Shown: positions 1 through 12,388 of the stretch, piece by piece
How the letters are laid out: every line of letters starts with the position of its first letter
How positions within the stretch are numbered: the first letter of the stretch is position 1
Origin: Taxillus chinensis
Taxonomy: Eukaryota > Streptophyta > Magnoliopsida > Santalales > Loranthaceae
Length of the DNA stretch: 64,000 nucleotides
Direction: 5' to 3'
Assembly (NCBI GenBank): GCA_023512835.1
Contig: CM042090.1
Coordinates: 55,601,865 to 55,665,864, forward strand
Notes under the pieces: generated by a model
The model's input: the letters and a program-made list of their open reading frames with translations, nothing else
Told to the model about the DNA's origin: nothing
Databases searched by the model: none
Position numbers and translations under genes: made by a program

Positions 1-2414
1 CTGTGGCAACCTTGAGCAATAGAAATGTGTTTTCATGTGAGTAGAGGTTTCTGTAGATGTGCTACCTATGATGGATGTTCTTTTGGTAACCTTTCCAAGT
101 GTCACGGTTGAGGGAAGAAATTGCCACTAGTATAACCCACTCCTTGAGTCATTGAGATTTAAATTGATTGGCGAGAGTGGTATGTGGTTTTAAGGTTCTT
201 ATGGGTGTCCTGTGGAGATGGGTGCAAATTCTTGGGTGGCCAAACATTGACCACGTGTCATGCTGGTGGTGTGTGAAAGACCTTGGGTAATGTTCATAGG
301 ATATGTGGTGAAATGGGTTTTCATGTATATACAAATGTGATGAGTTCTGGAACTAGGTTATGAGTAAGTTTATAGGATCGTGCCCAGTGAACCCAATCAG
401 TGCAAGCTGGCAAGCGAGTGAGATTGGGCAGGCCTTGTTTGGGTTTTTCCTCATAATTTGGAGACATCTTCCGAGGGGTTGAGGATGTACTCCTGGTGGT
501 AGGATGATTCCGTTAATCCATGTCATGTGGGTAAAGGCTTAGAAGAGGCGAGGAGGTGGGAGCTAGTATGTTCTCTCTTACATGTGTTCTACACAGTAGT
601 TTATTTCGTGTGTTGTGGTTGCTTTGTTTTGTTGTGTGTGTTGCATATGTGTTAAAGGGGTATAGCAAAGTTCTTATGTGTGGGTCTTGTGGCAGACATA
701 TGCAGAGGAGTAGGAGGTGATGCATGCGCATATTATGTGCGGTGTGGGATGAAGAGGGGTGTTATGTGTAATGTTGATGCTATTCCTTGTCACGTGTGAT
801 GGCATGCTAAGTTTAAGTGTGAAAGTATTGATGAGTTGTGATTCACTGAATGGAGTCAGATGTGAGTTTTGCTTGTAAGGGGTATTAGTGCTTTACCCCT
901 TTGGGGGAGATTTGTGTCCTGCGGCTATCATGGGGTCCTCATGCTACATATGTTCTTCGTGAAAGTCTTTCGTGTGCGTTTTGATGTGGTAAGTGAGATG
1001 GTCCACGCCATCAAAGTGTTGGTGTGTTTGGGAGCTACGTGAATGTCCCGAATAAGGAGTTTGCATGTCTCGTTTCTTGTGCCTACCCGGAGGAATTGTA
1101 GTGACCATATTAAGCTGCGGCTAGAGCCTGAGTATTTCTTGGTCCATTTGAGTGTTTTGCTGGTGTGTTGAGATAAAACGTAATAGTTGATATAGCGGAG
1201 TTAGTGGGCCATGAGGTGGAGTATGTCTTGGAGGCAAGGGATTTTCTTGTGACCTGTGAGTGGTGACACAGAGGATTCCATTGTGGTCAGGTTGCAGATA
1301 GGAGAGCTTTCAGTGTGGGGAGAACTATGTTATTCATAGCAACTCGGCGTCAAGGGATTCCTATCGCGTGGCCCATCTGCTGACTTGGTAAGGCATTATC
1401 TCTTGGGCTGTGCGGTAAGCCCCAGTTGTGAAGGCTCTGTGGGACCTTGGCAGATCTCTATTTGACCGTGATCAAGGAGGTCGATTCTCAAAGTCGGTGA
1501 CTAGTGATAGCCCGATAGTGGGTTTTGGTCTTACCATGGTTGTGTGTGTGGTGCTGCATTTACTGTTTTTAGTGCATCCTTGGACTCCGTTGGGCGCCAG
1601 GTTGACTGCGACCGAGTGGTTGAAGGCACACTCCATTCTCGTGTTTCTGTGTCCAGGCTTGTACTCCGTTCTGCGTCACCATTGGCATTCGTGGGGTTTC
1701 AATGTTCCTTGCTTAAGTGAGGTGGTTTTCGTAGTGATGATGGTGCTGCTAAGGTGAGCTCCCTGTGTGAGAATGTAATTGTGGTTTGCATAACGCTATC
1801 CTGTTTGTTTCTGTTTCATTGTGACCTCATTGTGCTTGCTGTTAGGGTGAGGTCTACCTATGGGCTGAGGCTGCGTTGACTTCAAATCCCAATTGGTGGG
1901 CAATTGTTGGGTATTTTACGTTGTGGAGTGTTGGTCCCATCATGCCGCGAGTTGGCATCTCCAACATTTGTGGTAATGACTGCATTATGTGTTGCTTTGA
2001 TCTTTTCCTGTTGTTTACTATTTGGTTTCCCTTTTTGGGGACGAAAACTCCCAACGGCTGCGTTTGTATGGTATTGGCGACTGGGCAGTGGAACGTTAAA
2101 CGTGTAGTAGTGTTTTGTGAGTTGTTCATTGTGGTGGTGTTTATGCTGTGAGTTGGTCTGTGGCCTAGGTAATTTGTTAAACGTGTTGGCGATGGGAGTA
2201 TATGTCTTACATCATTGTGACATGTGCCTACTTGTGAAGTATGTGTTAGGTGAGGAGGAGACGTGGGAGCGTGAGTCCATGAACCGTGGCGGCACACCCG
2301 AGTTGTTCGAGGACGAACAAGCTTGAGAGTGGGAGGTGGCTGTTGGCCAAGGGATAGTGATGTGTTTTTTTTGTATTAGTTGTGTATGATTTGGTGTATT
2401 TGTATTGTCTTTTA
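1..2414 (+). other. Coding-poor internal region of LARD-1 (5' of Tekay-1)
   Basis: GT-rich internal sequence with no recognisable retroelement domain. A 109-codon open frame (1428-1757) is also open in LARD-2 (39704-40033, - strand) but begins with GTG in both and is not accepted as a gene. Near 2263-2326 the frame matches the C-terminal end of the Tekay pol chromodomain region. The tail 2327-2414 matches the 3' untranslated part of Tekay-2 (about 49775-49860). Confidence 0.7.
2410..2414. repeat. Target-site duplication of Tekay-1, left copy (TTTTA)
   Basis: TTTTA directly precedes the TG of the Tekay-1 LTR and is repeated at 11606-11610 after the CA of the other LTR. Confidence 0.92.
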
Positions 2415-4346
2415 TGTCACGCCCCAATTTCCTTCCCTTGGAAATGAGTAGTGACTGCCCATGCCCGCACCCGAAGGGACAAGGGGTTGGTGCAAGCACC
2501 TTAAAAGGACTTCTAGCACGGGTGCTGTCCCAAACCCGCACAATCGGCTAACATGCCCGGGGGCATGCTCGTTCCCAAACCATGCACACAAACACAAATT
2601 GAATAACAACATCTCATTTTATTTCATTTCAAAGACTAAATGTTCATTCACCCGATCGGGGAAAACCCCTATGAAGCCATCAATAAAACCAAACCAAAAT
2701 CCAAACACATAAAAACCAGAGTACAACAAAGGAAATAATATAAAGCTTTCAGCCTCGGGGCCTAGCTCTCGGCCTTCACCTACCGCTGCTAAACCCGCAA
2801 AAGAACAGTTATAGGAGGGGTGAGCAAACCACAGCTCGGTAGGGATCCGGTCTCCCCGGACCCGTCCCGGCGTACAACATGCATGTATGTGTATGCTTGT
2901 GCTCGTGTCGTGCCTAAGGCTAACGCAGCAAACATCACCCGATAAACACTCTTTACCTGAACCCGCCTGAAGGGCAGAGGACACCCGCCACCACGGCGAC
3001 ATGACATACCACATTCGGGCGAATGTTGCATGGACACCAATGCAACATTTTCCACCCGAGTCAGTATGGTCAACCACCTCCTCGGGCGCCATATCTACCC
3101 TCGGGAATGGGTGTAGACTTAGCCCACCGTCGTGAGTGCTACACCGAGACTCGGGACCACGTCTGGCCAAATCTCAAAGGGGTCCGGATTGTGCCGGCCC
3201 ATATCTCGGCTCAATCTCAAACGGATCAACGAAACGGCATAACATTACATCTCAACATGTAAACTCGGCACATCATTTACACTTTATCTCGGAAGGACCA
3301 ACATGGTCGGATACAAGCCACACACATCAGCCTCATAGGCTTAAAATCAAATACAAATCAAACACGGTACACACCGTCCCACGGGTATATCATCAAACAC
3401 CCATATACAAGGTCTCACGGGCATCATATTGAATACATGGCATGCAGGCCTCACAGACATTTTATCAAACACATAGTGTGCGGCCTCTTAGACATTTCAT
3501 CAAACACATGGTGGGCATAAACAAACCCGAAAATCCTCGGGCCAAATTAACATCGAAATCAACAAAACATGCCCCTTGAAGGCCAACGTCCATATAGGAG
3601 ATCACACCTATATGGATTTACATATATATATATATAGGTGAACATCCTAAAACGAGAGGAAGTTAGGAGAACATGAACCCCTACCTCGGGCTTTTGTCCT
3701 AACCTCCACGCTAGAACGACTCCCAACGAGCGCGAACCACCCACGCGCGCCCGGAGATCCTCTCTCTCTCTCTCTCTCTCTCTCCTCCGGCAGCTGCACA
3801 AAGGGACACAAGAACCCTAAACTCAAACTCAAGCCCTCATTATATAGACACTACCCACATCAAAACGACGTAGTTTTGATTAAGTAAACCCAGGATCAAA
3901 ACGGCGTAGTTTTGATCACACAAGTTAGCACCTTTCCACACCCATATAGGCCAAAATACTCGGAATTTCAACATGGTCCTTTGGAGAAAGATCATTAGAA
4001 TGTCAAAACCAAGGGAACCATGCAAAAATATGGCTGCACGCCTTTGCACGTGAATTCCCAATTCACGTGCAACTCCAAATGGACTCCAATGCTCTCAAAC
4101 TTCACCCCTAGCCTCCTTGCATCATTTAGAGACAACCACACTTGCCGTGAATTGGACCCATATCACGTGCACCTCACTCACGTCCGTTTGGCCTGAAACT
4201 CGTGGTAGATAGAGGACATCATTTAAGCATCTTTCCTTTTGCCGTGAATTCATTTGAGCCCATTCACTAGGTCAAAATCTAGAAAAACTCTACTCGGAAG
4301 GCAAAGCGTGACTAACTGTGACTAACTCAAGGTACGGGTCCTTACA
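2415..4346 (-). repeat. 3' LTR of Tekay-1
   Basis: On the - strand it begins TGTAAGGACCCG and ends GGGGCGTGACA. It holds two imperfect palindromes with an ACGT core (about 3860-3920), a TATA-like box (about 3840-3846, - strand), a (TC)n tract (about 3760-3784) and several CACGTG-type motifs. It differs from its partner 9676-11605 by many small insertions and deletions, with long exact stretches between them. Confidence 0.93.
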
Positions 4347-4362
4347 TCCTCTCCCCCTTAAG
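4347..4362 (-). other. Polypurine tract of Tekay-1
   Basis: On the - strand CTTAAGGGGGAGAGGA abuts the 3' LTR, the expected place for the plus-strand primer. The same tract is found in Tekay-2, LARD-1 and LARD-2. Confidence 0.85.
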
Positions 4363-4559
4363 ACTTTTCGTCCTCGAAAAGAAAAGGTGGAATGAAAGAA
4401 AACAATCACAACCAAAGCATGGGCCTCTAACACCCTCTAGCACGGATAAATTAATACACAACAAATCACAAATTATTTCACACATTTATACACTCCGTAT
4501 GGTCATAACTAGTTGGGCAGTACCGATTATGTTGAAGTTTGATGCTTGCCCTCCTCCCC

Positions 4560-5817
4560 TCCTTCGAGTTGTTCGTCCTCGAGCAGTTAGGATAATGAGC
4601 ACGCATCTCGGTCTCACGTTCCCAGGGTCTCTTCCTCCGGCCCTCGGTGTTGCCCACAACACCCGAACCAACGAATAGTCTTACCTCGCAGTGCTTCTCG
4701 CGCTATCTACAATACGGATGGGGGCCTCGACAACGGACACATCCTCTCCAAGATCCGGGGTACCCCAATCTGCACGTGTGTGGGATCTGGATGATATTTC
4801 CATGCATGGGATACATGGAAAACATTATGAACTCGCTCAAACTAGGTGGTAATGCCAACCTATAAGCAACGGGTCCAACTCTGCTCAAAATCTCGAACGG
4901 TCCAATGTACCGAGGGGACAACTTGGACCCGGTCCCAAATCTCTTATGCCCTCGCCGTGGAGAAACACGAAGGAATACGTGGTCTCCCACCAAAAACTCC
5001 AACGGTCGGCGTCGGCGTCTGCATAAGACTTCGGCCTCTGGGGCAGTGGAAGGCGTTGCCGAATCAGCTGAACTTTTGCCGTAGCCTCCTGGACCAATTG
5101 GGGTCCTAACATAGCTGCCTCTCCGGCTCGCCCAACATATGGAGACCGACACGGTCGGCCATACAATGCCTCAACGGGGCCATCCCAATCGAAGGCGTAA
5201 GCGTATTATAGGCGAACTCCACCGGAGGAAGGTGGGAAGCCCATGATCCTCCAAAATCGAGTACACAAGCCCTCGACAAGTCTTCCAATGTTTGAATGGT
5301 CCTCTCGGACTGACCATCGGTCTCGGGATGGAATGCGGTACTCAAATTAAGTCGGGTTCCCAATGCTTCGAGACCTCCCCAAAACCGGGATGTAAACCGC
5401 GCATCCCCGTCTGAAACAATAAACAAGGGTACTCCGTGCAAGCGGACAATTTCATCAACATACAAGCGGCTAACGTGCCGATGAGTCGCCTCTCGAATTG
5501 CCAAGAAATGGGCTGACTTAGTTAAGCGGTCCATATGACCCAAATCATGTCCTTTCTCCCCAAGTTGTAGGAAGTCCCGTCACGAAGTCCATGGTAATAT
5601 GCTCCCACTTCCACTCGGCTACGGGTAAAGGCCGCAATTGACCGGCGGGTCGTTGGTGTTCGCCTTCACTGGCGACGGGTAAGGCACCTGGAAACAAACT
5701 CGCTACCTCCGTTTCAGCCCCGGCCACCGGAGCGTGCGCGAACGGCATGATACATCTTAGTTCCTCCTGGATGTACAGCCAAACGGGAATGATGAAATTC
5801 CCTCGGCACATCCTCAC
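4560..5817 (-). pseudogene. Tekay-1 pol: integrase and chromodomain remnant
   Basis: Fragments in shifting frames read as a Ty3/gypsy integrase. The catalytic core includes a first Asp in [11 protein letters not shown], a second in IVSDGDARFTSRFW and a Glu in HPETDGQSERT (about 5150-5680). The GPY/F-type C-terminal module (LSPRYIGPFEIL...GPVAYRLALPP) lies near 4840-4940. Downstream, VVEAPIRIVD and VRVLW (about 4610-4740) mark the chromodomain-like tail seen intact in Tekay-2. The enzyme would insert the element cDNA into chromosomal DNA. At least three frameshifts or stops break it, so it is a pseudogene. The gene lies next to the polypurine tract and 3' LTR, as usual for this lineage. Confidence 0.85.
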
Positions 5818-5937
5818 GCAAGGGAGGTGGTACTATCGGACGCCTCGAAATTTCAGCTCATGCTCGACTCCTTTGTCCGGTCCTCGACGGCTCTCCGGCC
5901 TCTATCCGGGCCCGGATCACCTCACGATCCATGTCGC

Positions 5938-6642
5938 CTAACGTCCCTCACGGACACGCTGATACAACTCGGTATCACGGTGAGAGGACACGGGATAGCT
6001 CCATCCTCGCTGAAAGCGGGTTGCACCAAGCACCGCCTGTGCTCCATCATTTTCCATTCTCTCATGGAAACCTCGGCTTTTCCTTTCACTTAGCGCGTCG
6101 GCTACTAAATTTCCCTTTCCGGGCGTGTAGGAGAGCGTGAAGTCAAACATTTGCGGGTACTCGACCCACCTCCGTTGGCGCAAATTTAGGTCTCTCTGGG
6201 TGAAGATATCTTGTAGGCTTTTGTGGTCGGTATATACCACAAATTTCTCTCCCAACGGTAATGTCGCCAAGACTTCGGGGCAAAAATAACTGCTGCTAAC
6301 TCCGGGTCGTGTGTTGGGTAGTTTTGCTCATGGGACTTGGTGTCGCGAGCCATATGCTATGACTTGGCGTCTTGCATCGAACACACCCCGGTCCAACGCA
6401 GACGCATCACAATACACCTCGAATGGCACTCCCTCCTGCGGTAGACTCGACACCGGTGCGTAGTTAGGCGAGTCTTCACTCCTCGAATGCGCGGCACTTG
6501 TCCGTCCACTCGAATTTGGCTCCCTTCGTGTAAGAGCTGTCATAGGTGCCGCCAACCGAGAAAACCCTTCCCAAAACGCCGGTAATACCTGCCGGACCCA
6601 AGAAACTCCGGATCTCAAAAAACATTTGTGGGCCTCTTCCAA
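5938..6642 (-). pseudogene. Tekay-1 pol: RNase H remnant and RT connection
   Basis: Two open fragments (5938-6270 and 6328-6642) align in order with the RNase H part of Tekay-2 pol. Visible motifs are VPFEVYCDASALDRGV (first Asp region, about 6370-6430), KFVVYTDHKSL (about 6215-6245) and the gypsy signature YTPGKGNLVADALS (about 6080-6120). RNase H would remove the RNA strand during reverse transcription. A frameshift between the fragments removes the segment around the YGSRQLKP motif seen in Tekay-2. No start codon applies, because this would be part of one pol polyprotein. Confidence 0.82.
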
Positions 6643-6692
6643 GATCTACGGACTCAATCTTGGTTGGGTCCACTCTAACTCCTTCGGCGATA

Positions 6693-7414
6693 CTACATGC
6701 CCAAGAAAATGCACCTCTCGCATCCGGAAGTCACACTTGCTAAATTTAGCATACAAGTGATGATCTCGTAGTGCCAGCACCACGGCCAAGTGCTCTCATG
6801 CTCGGCTTGGGTTTTGGAGTACACAAGGATGTCGTCAATGAATACCACCACGAAGGAATCCAGGTATGGGGCAAATACCGATTCATTAGATGCATGAACA
6901 CACGGGTGCGTTCGTGAGCCCAAAAGGCATCACTAACCACTCATAGTGTCCGTACCGCACCCTGAACGCCGTCTTAGGGATGTCCTCGCTCCCGACCCTC
7001 AATGGTGATATCCCCGAACGCGGATCGATTTTTGAGAACCACCGTGCTCCACTCGGTTGGTCGAATAAGTCATCAATCCGCGGCAAAGGGTACTTGTTCT
7101 TTACCGTTACTTGATTCGGCTTCGATAATCAATGCAAAGTCGAACGAACCATCGGCCTTCTTAGCAAACAAGACCGGTGCACCCCATGGTGAGGTACTAG
7201 GACGGATAAAACCTTTATCTCCCGGTTCCTTTATCTGCCTCGAAGCTCCCGACTCGGCGGGTCCCATCCGGTATGCTACTAGTGAGATGGGTCCCACCCT
7301 CGGCATTGGTTCAATCGTGAACTCGACACTTCGTGTGGAGGCAACTCCAACAACTCCCCCAGGAAAGACATCCTGGAAATTCTCGACTACATCTGGCCAC
7401 ACCCTTTTCTCCAA
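6693..7414 (-). pseudogene. Tekay-1 pol: reverse transcriptase remnant
   Basis: Three overlapping frames together cover a Ty3/gypsy reverse transcriptase. They include the entry segment [19 protein letters not shown] (about 7150-7210), the palm segment [10 protein letters not shown] and WFSKID (about 7030-7086), [15 protein letters not shown] (about 6910-6950) and the catalytic [11 protein letters not shown] (about 6810-6845). Frameshifts separate them, so no continuous enzyme is encoded. The order and wording match Tekay-2 (46860-47780), giving a secure family assignment. Confidence 0.87.
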
Positions 7415-7961
7415 GTTACCTTCCTCCTCAAGGTTAGGGTGGCAAGCCTATGGGTAATATTGCCCCTAGCTCCTCGTCGGTCCGGCTCTCCCGGATCCCT
7501 ATCCCATTCACCCATAGGATACGGGAAGACCCTGTGGGTGTAGTAAACGATACTGTCGCTATAGCGATCAATCTTAGCTGAAAGGCCATCAACCATCCAT
7601 CCCCGAATCAAACTAAAGGTCCTCATGGGCATTACGTACAAATCAAATGAGGGTCAACCTCTCCTATCGTAGCGCGCACTCTCGACACATTTGGTGGATC
7701 GACTCCACTCCTCCCATTGGGGACTCGACCCTCGAGAGGTCTATCGGCCTCCACACAATCAAGTCCAAGGCTCTCCACCAAGGACTTAGCAATCGGGGAG
7801 CACGAAGCTCCGGTATCAAACAATGCGGCAACAACGGTGCGAGATATTAGAATAGTACCTCGAACCACCGAAGGTCCGACCCTTCTTCTGGAGGGTGATG
7901 GTAAATCCTCCATTTCGGTGGTGTTGAGGTAAGCGCGAACCTCTGCCTTGGCTTGCCCCAA
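7387..7961 (-). pseudogene. Tekay-1 pol: aspartic protease remnant
   Basis: The fragment 7632-7961 holds the retroviral-type aspartic protease signature LFDTGASCS, preceded by GPSVVRGTILISRTVVAALF and followed by GLDCVEADRPL, matching Tekay-2 at about 46390-46530. A second fragment (7387-7641, other frame) continues with MPMRTFSLIRGWMVDGL, where Tekay-2 has [16 protein letters not shown]. The protease would cut the gag-pol polyprotein. The break between the two fragments is a frameshift near 7635. Confidence 0.83.
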
Positions 7962-8214
7962 GGCCTCCTTGCCTTCCCTTTTGCTCCTGCTGAGTCCACT
8001 GGGACGCCCCTCCGATCCTCCTTGTGGTTGCCTCTCCCCCGTGGCCTAGTGTGGCTTGGAACCGGCACCGGCCTGCCACGAATGTCTGGCTTTGGGGTGG
8101 GGCCTGAAATTGGGTTCCACCCTGCTCCCTTGTCTTAAGCTTCCGGCTCCCCGGTGTTCCCCTTCTTGAAACACACCTTGCTGATGTGTCCCACCTTCCC
8201 ACGGCTATGACACG

Positions 8215-9236
8215 TCAAGTCTGCTTGGGGCACTCACGTTTGACGTGCCCCGACATGCCACAACAGGTACACCCGCTTGGGAAGTTCCCAGCGACCTCCC
8301 TGTCCTCCAAAGTAACGGGATCCGGGCGGAGCCATTGAAGCTTGGCCCCCTCCTTGGGAAAAGTCCCACTCCCCGGACTCGACCTTCGCCTCTTGGTATC
8401 ACCGTGCTTGTCGCGCGCGCTCGCCCATCCGCTCTGGTGAGCTGTCTTCCCTCCTCTAATCCTCTCTCGACATCTTGGCGGTGTCCACGACTTCAGCATA
8501 GGTCTTGATCGCGGCATCTCCACCCTTTGCTTCAGGGCGGGTTTGAGACCCATGGTAAACTTATGGGCCTTCGGGTCCTCCTTGATATTGCTTCGGAGCA
8601 ACCGACTCAGCCCCCGAAAATCTCGCTCGTACTCGCTCTGCGAGCGCGATCCCTGCTGCTTTGAACTCCTCCCGCTTCTACCGCAATGACTCTTGGAAAG
8701 AACTCCTCATGGAGCGTTTGGAGGAACTCATTCCGGGCCATGGTCTCCATATCCCGGCTTCTTGAGATGCTAAGCCACCATTCCAAGGCTTCCTCCTCCA
8801 ACGCCGGATGCTAGTCTCACTTTGTCTTCCTCCCGGGGTCGAAGAAAGGAGAACACATGCTCGATCGCCGCGGCCGGTGCTCTGCTCCTAGAGGTTCAGC
8901 TCCTCCCTTGAACCTTGGTGGGTGTTCCTTTCGGGCTGCGTCGACACGTCTCCCTCTTCCCGCCTCACCGGCCTTCCCGCCTACACGGAGGTTCTGCCTC
9001 ACGGGGTGGAGGGGGTGGCCTTGTCGTGCCATCATCTCCTGGCGACCTCGTTTAGGATCTCTCCCCCTGAGGTCCTCACGCGTGCCTTGCCGTTCTCACT
9101 TAGGGCCCGGACTTGGGCCATGATCCGCTCCAGGGGGATCATCGCCCTCTCCCCGCCTTCCTCTTCCCTCTCCAGCACGGGCGAAAGATTCATCTTCTAC
9201 GGCTGGAGTAGCTCGGGTTACTTTCCTAGGAGGCAT
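8215..9236 (-). pseudogene. Tekay-1 gag remnant
   Basis: The likely start is ATG at 9236 (- strand), because the first residues (MPPRKVTRA) match the Tekay-2 gag start (MPPRRVTRA). Further on, KEHPPRFKG (about 8930), EEEALEWWLS (about 8795) and KFTMGLKPALKQRVE (about 8540) follow the chromovirus gag order. A zinc knuckle of form C-x2-C-x4-H-x4-C (CTCCGMSGHVKREC) lies at about 8225-8270. A second, degenerate knuckle follows near 8180-8215. Gag would form the capsid that packages element RNA. Several frameshifts and stops break it. Confidence 0.82.
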
Positions 9237-9660
9237 CGTCTACATAATTTAAACCAAACTAGGATCGGCTTCTCTCAAGCTCTACACACCCTCATCCCCA
9301 TGGGCCATGAGGTACTCAAGCAACATTTTACATTTAAACACAAGGAAAATCACGAAGTACACAACGGCAATTCATAGCAACAAGTCTCACGAGAAAATCA
9401 CCGAATTTCACAAAGAACAAGTTTCGGCATAACATAGCATGTCCAATCACAATGCTCATGCTGAAATTAAACTAGTGCTCTAATGCCAATGCATGTATGC
9501 ACCCTCGACCCAAATGCAAGTGCCTACTCCTTGGTCTAACTACCCCCAGTACACCCCGAGAAAACCGATAGGACCACGTTGATCGGGCGTGTCCTATCTG
9601 CCTCCCAAGAGTCTCGAAGCGCCGGGCCTCCCCACTATCCTCCATAGACCATGAACTATC

Positions 9661-9672
9661 GCTCTGATACCA
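9661..9672 (-). other. Primer-binding site of Tekay-1 (initiator tRNA-Met type)
   Basis: On the - strand TGGTATCAGAGC lies three bases inside the 5' LTR end. This is complementary to the 3' end of plant initiator methionine tRNA, the usual primer for these elements. Confidence 0.9.
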
Positions 9673-9675
9673 TAT

Positions 9676-11605
9676 TGTCACGCCCCATTTCTTCCACTTG
9701 GAAATGAGTAGTGCTGCCCATGTCCCGCACCCGAAGGGACAAGGGGTTGGTGCAAGCACCTTAAAAGGACTTCTAGCACGGGTCTTGTCCCAAACTGCAC
9801 AATCAGGCAACATGCCCGGGGGCATGCTCCCTTCCCAAACCATGCACACAAACACAAATTGAATAACAACATCTCATTTTATTTCATTTCAAAGACTAAA
9901 TGTTCATTACGACCCAGTCGGGGAAAAACCCCTATGAAGCCATCAATAAAACCAAACCAAAATCCAAACACATAAAACCCGAGTACAACAAAAGGAAATA
10001 ATATAAAGCTTTCGGCCTCGGGGGCCTAGCTCCTCGGCCTTCACCTACCGCTTTGCTAAACCCGCGCAAAAGACGGTTTATAGGAGGGGTGAGCAAACCA
10101 CGGCTCGGTAGGGATCCGGTCTCCCCGGACCCGTCCCTTGTACAACATGCATGATATGTGTATGCTTGTGCTCGTGTCGTGCCTAAGGCTAACGCAGCAA
10201 ACATCACCCGGTAAACACTCTTTACCTGAACCCGCACGAGGGCAGGACACCCCGCCACCACGGCGACATGACATACCACATTCGGGCGAATGTTGCATGG
10301 ACACCAATGCAACATTTTCCACCCGAGTCGAGATATGGTCAACCACCTCCTCGGGCGCCATATCTACCCTCGGGAATGGGTGTAGACTTAGCCCACCGTC
10401 GTGAGTGCTACACCGAGACTCGGGACACGTCCTGGCCAAATCTCAAAGGGGTCCGGTATTGTGCCTGGCCCGTATCTCGGCTCAATCTCAAACGGATCAA
10501 CGAACGACATAACATTACATCTCAACATGTAAACTCGGCACATCATTTACACTTTATCTCGGAAGGACCAACATGGTCGGATACAAGCCACACACATCGG
10601 CCTCATAGGCTTAAAATCAAATACAAATCAAACACGGTACACACCGGTCACACGGGTATATCATCAAACACCCTTACAAGGTCTCACAGGCATCATATTG
10701 AATACATGGCATGCGGGCCTCACGGACATTTTATCAAACACATAGTGTGCAGCCTCTTAGACATTTCATCAAACACATGGTGGGCATAAACAAACCCAGA
10801 AAATCCTCGGGCCAAATTAACATCGGATCGACAAAACATGCCACCGAAGGCCAACATCCATATAGGAGATCACACCTATATGGTTTACATATATATATAT
10901 ATAGGTGAACATCCTAAAACGAGAGGAGAGTTAGGAGAACATGAACCCCTACCTCGGGCTTTGTCCTAACCTCCACGTGAAACGCTCCCAACGACGGCTG
11001 AACCACCACGGGTTCGCCCGGAGATCCTCTCTCTCTCTCTCTCTCTCTCTGCGGCGGCAAGAGGGGACACAAGAACCCTAAACTCAAACTCAAGCCCTCA
11101 TTATATAGACACTACCCACATCAAAACGACGTAGTTTTGATTAAGTAAACCAAGGATCAAAAACGTAGTTTTGATCACACAAGTTAGCACCTTTCCACAC
11201 ATATAGGCCAAAATACTCGGAATTTCAACATGGTCCTTTGGGAAAGATCATTAGAATGTCAAAACCAAGGGAACCATGCAAAAAATATGGCTGCACGCCA
11301 ATTTGCACGTGAATTCCCAATTCACGTGCAACTCCAAATGGACTCCAAATGCTCTCAAACTTCACCCTAGCCTCCTTGCATCATTTAGAAGACAACCACC
11401 TTGCACGTGAATTGGACCCATATCACGTGCACCTCACTACACGTCCGTTTGGCCTGAAACTCGTGGTAGATAGGACATCATTAAGCATCTTTCCTTTTGC
11501 ACGTGAATTCATTTGAGCCCATTCACTAGGTCGAAATCTAGAAAAACTCTACTCGGAAGGCAAAGCGTGACTAAGCGTGACTAACTCAAGGTACGGGTCC
11601 TTACA
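9676..11605 (-). repeat. 5' LTR of Tekay-1
   Basis: Partner of 2415-4346, with the same ends and landmarks: (TC)n at about 11030-11050, a TATA-like box at 11101-11107 (- strand), and ACGT-core palindromes at about 11118-11180. Length is nearly equal to its partner, but there are many one- to four-base length differences. Confidence 0.93.
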
Positions 11606-11610
11606 TTTTA
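11606..11610. repeat. Target-site duplication of Tekay-1, right copy (TTTTA)
   Basis: Matches 2410-2414 exactly. LARD-1 internal sequence resumes from here. Confidence 0.92.
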
Positions 11611-11835
11611 GACATGTGTTCATATTTATGATGTGTTTTGAGATATGTATTTGTGACATGCGGATATGTGTTGTTATGGATTATGGTGGTAGCTTGTTAT
11701 GTGCTGTTATGTGTTGTGCGCGGTGTATGGCCCATTTGGGTGTTGTGGCTCGCCGTGTGGCAAATGGGTAGCTTGTGTTTGTTTTCCTCGTATGTCATTT
11801 CTTTTCGAGGATGAAAAGTCTTAAGGGGGAGAGGA
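11606..11835 (+). other. 3' internal end of LARD-1 with polypurine tract
   Basis: Continues the LARD-1 tail interrupted at 2414. It ends in a polypurine tract, AAGGGGGAGAGGA (about 11823-11835), directly before the 3' LTR. No coding sequence is visible. Confidence 0.85.
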
Positions 11836-12388
11836 TGTAATGACCCGTGTGTAAGAAGTTAACCACAAACACCTTGGATGTTGGTGCACAAGTTTGAGGT
11901 AAGAGATGAGCCCAAGAGGGGACTTTTGGGAGGTGCATGTGACAAGTGATAACGTACATTTATGCCCTAGGAAGATGCTATGCATATACATGCGGTTTTA
12001 AGCTGTTTTGGCAGATTTTGGAGCTCACTTTTGGTATAGTAGATGGCCTCAAACAATTAGCGTGCAAGAACAAAAGTTGCTTGGAATGAGGTCCTCTATC
12101 TACCACAGAAATTTCAGAGCATTTGGAGCTGCACGTAAATTCACCCATTTCACGTGCAAGCATATTTTTGCTTCTCAGACCTCTACAAGATGCAAGGAGG
12201 CTTGGGGTGAAGTTTGAGTGCATTTGGAGCTGCACGCCAATTGGGGAATTGGCGTTCAAATTGGCGTGCAGGCATGTTTTTGCATGGTTACCTTGGTTTT
12301 GTCATTCTAATCATCTTTTCCCAAAGGACCATGTTGGAATTGTGAATATTTTGGTGTGTATGGATGTGGGAAGGTCATAGCTTGTTCC

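Larger units (their letters stand above)
2415..11605 (-). mobile_element. Tekay-1: complete Ty3/gypsy (Tekay-type chromovirus) element, degenerate
   Basis: Two LTRs (2415-4346 and 9676-11605) flank an internal region with gag, protease, reverse transcriptase, RNase H, integrase and chromodomain remnants in that order on the - strand. The TG...CA ends are flanked by the 5-bp target duplication TTTTA (2410-2414 and 11606-11610). The primer-binding site is next to the 5' LTR and a polypurine tract next to the 3' LTR. It lies inside the LARD-1 3' internal region. Removing it and one TTTTA restores the sequence seen uninterrupted at about 49850-49870 in Tekay-2. Coding frames break every 100-400 bases, so it cannot be autonomous as given. 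Confidence 0.95.

Noticed and set aside
1428..1757. 109-codon frame conserved between LARD-1 and LARD-2 (39704-40033)
   Set aside because: It starts with GTG in both copies, and the first ATG lies far inside. The identity is explained by recent common origin of the elements. No domain recognised.
7002..7457. 151-codon + strand frame opposite Tekay-1 RT
   Set aside because: Antisense shadow of the RT remnant on the - strand.
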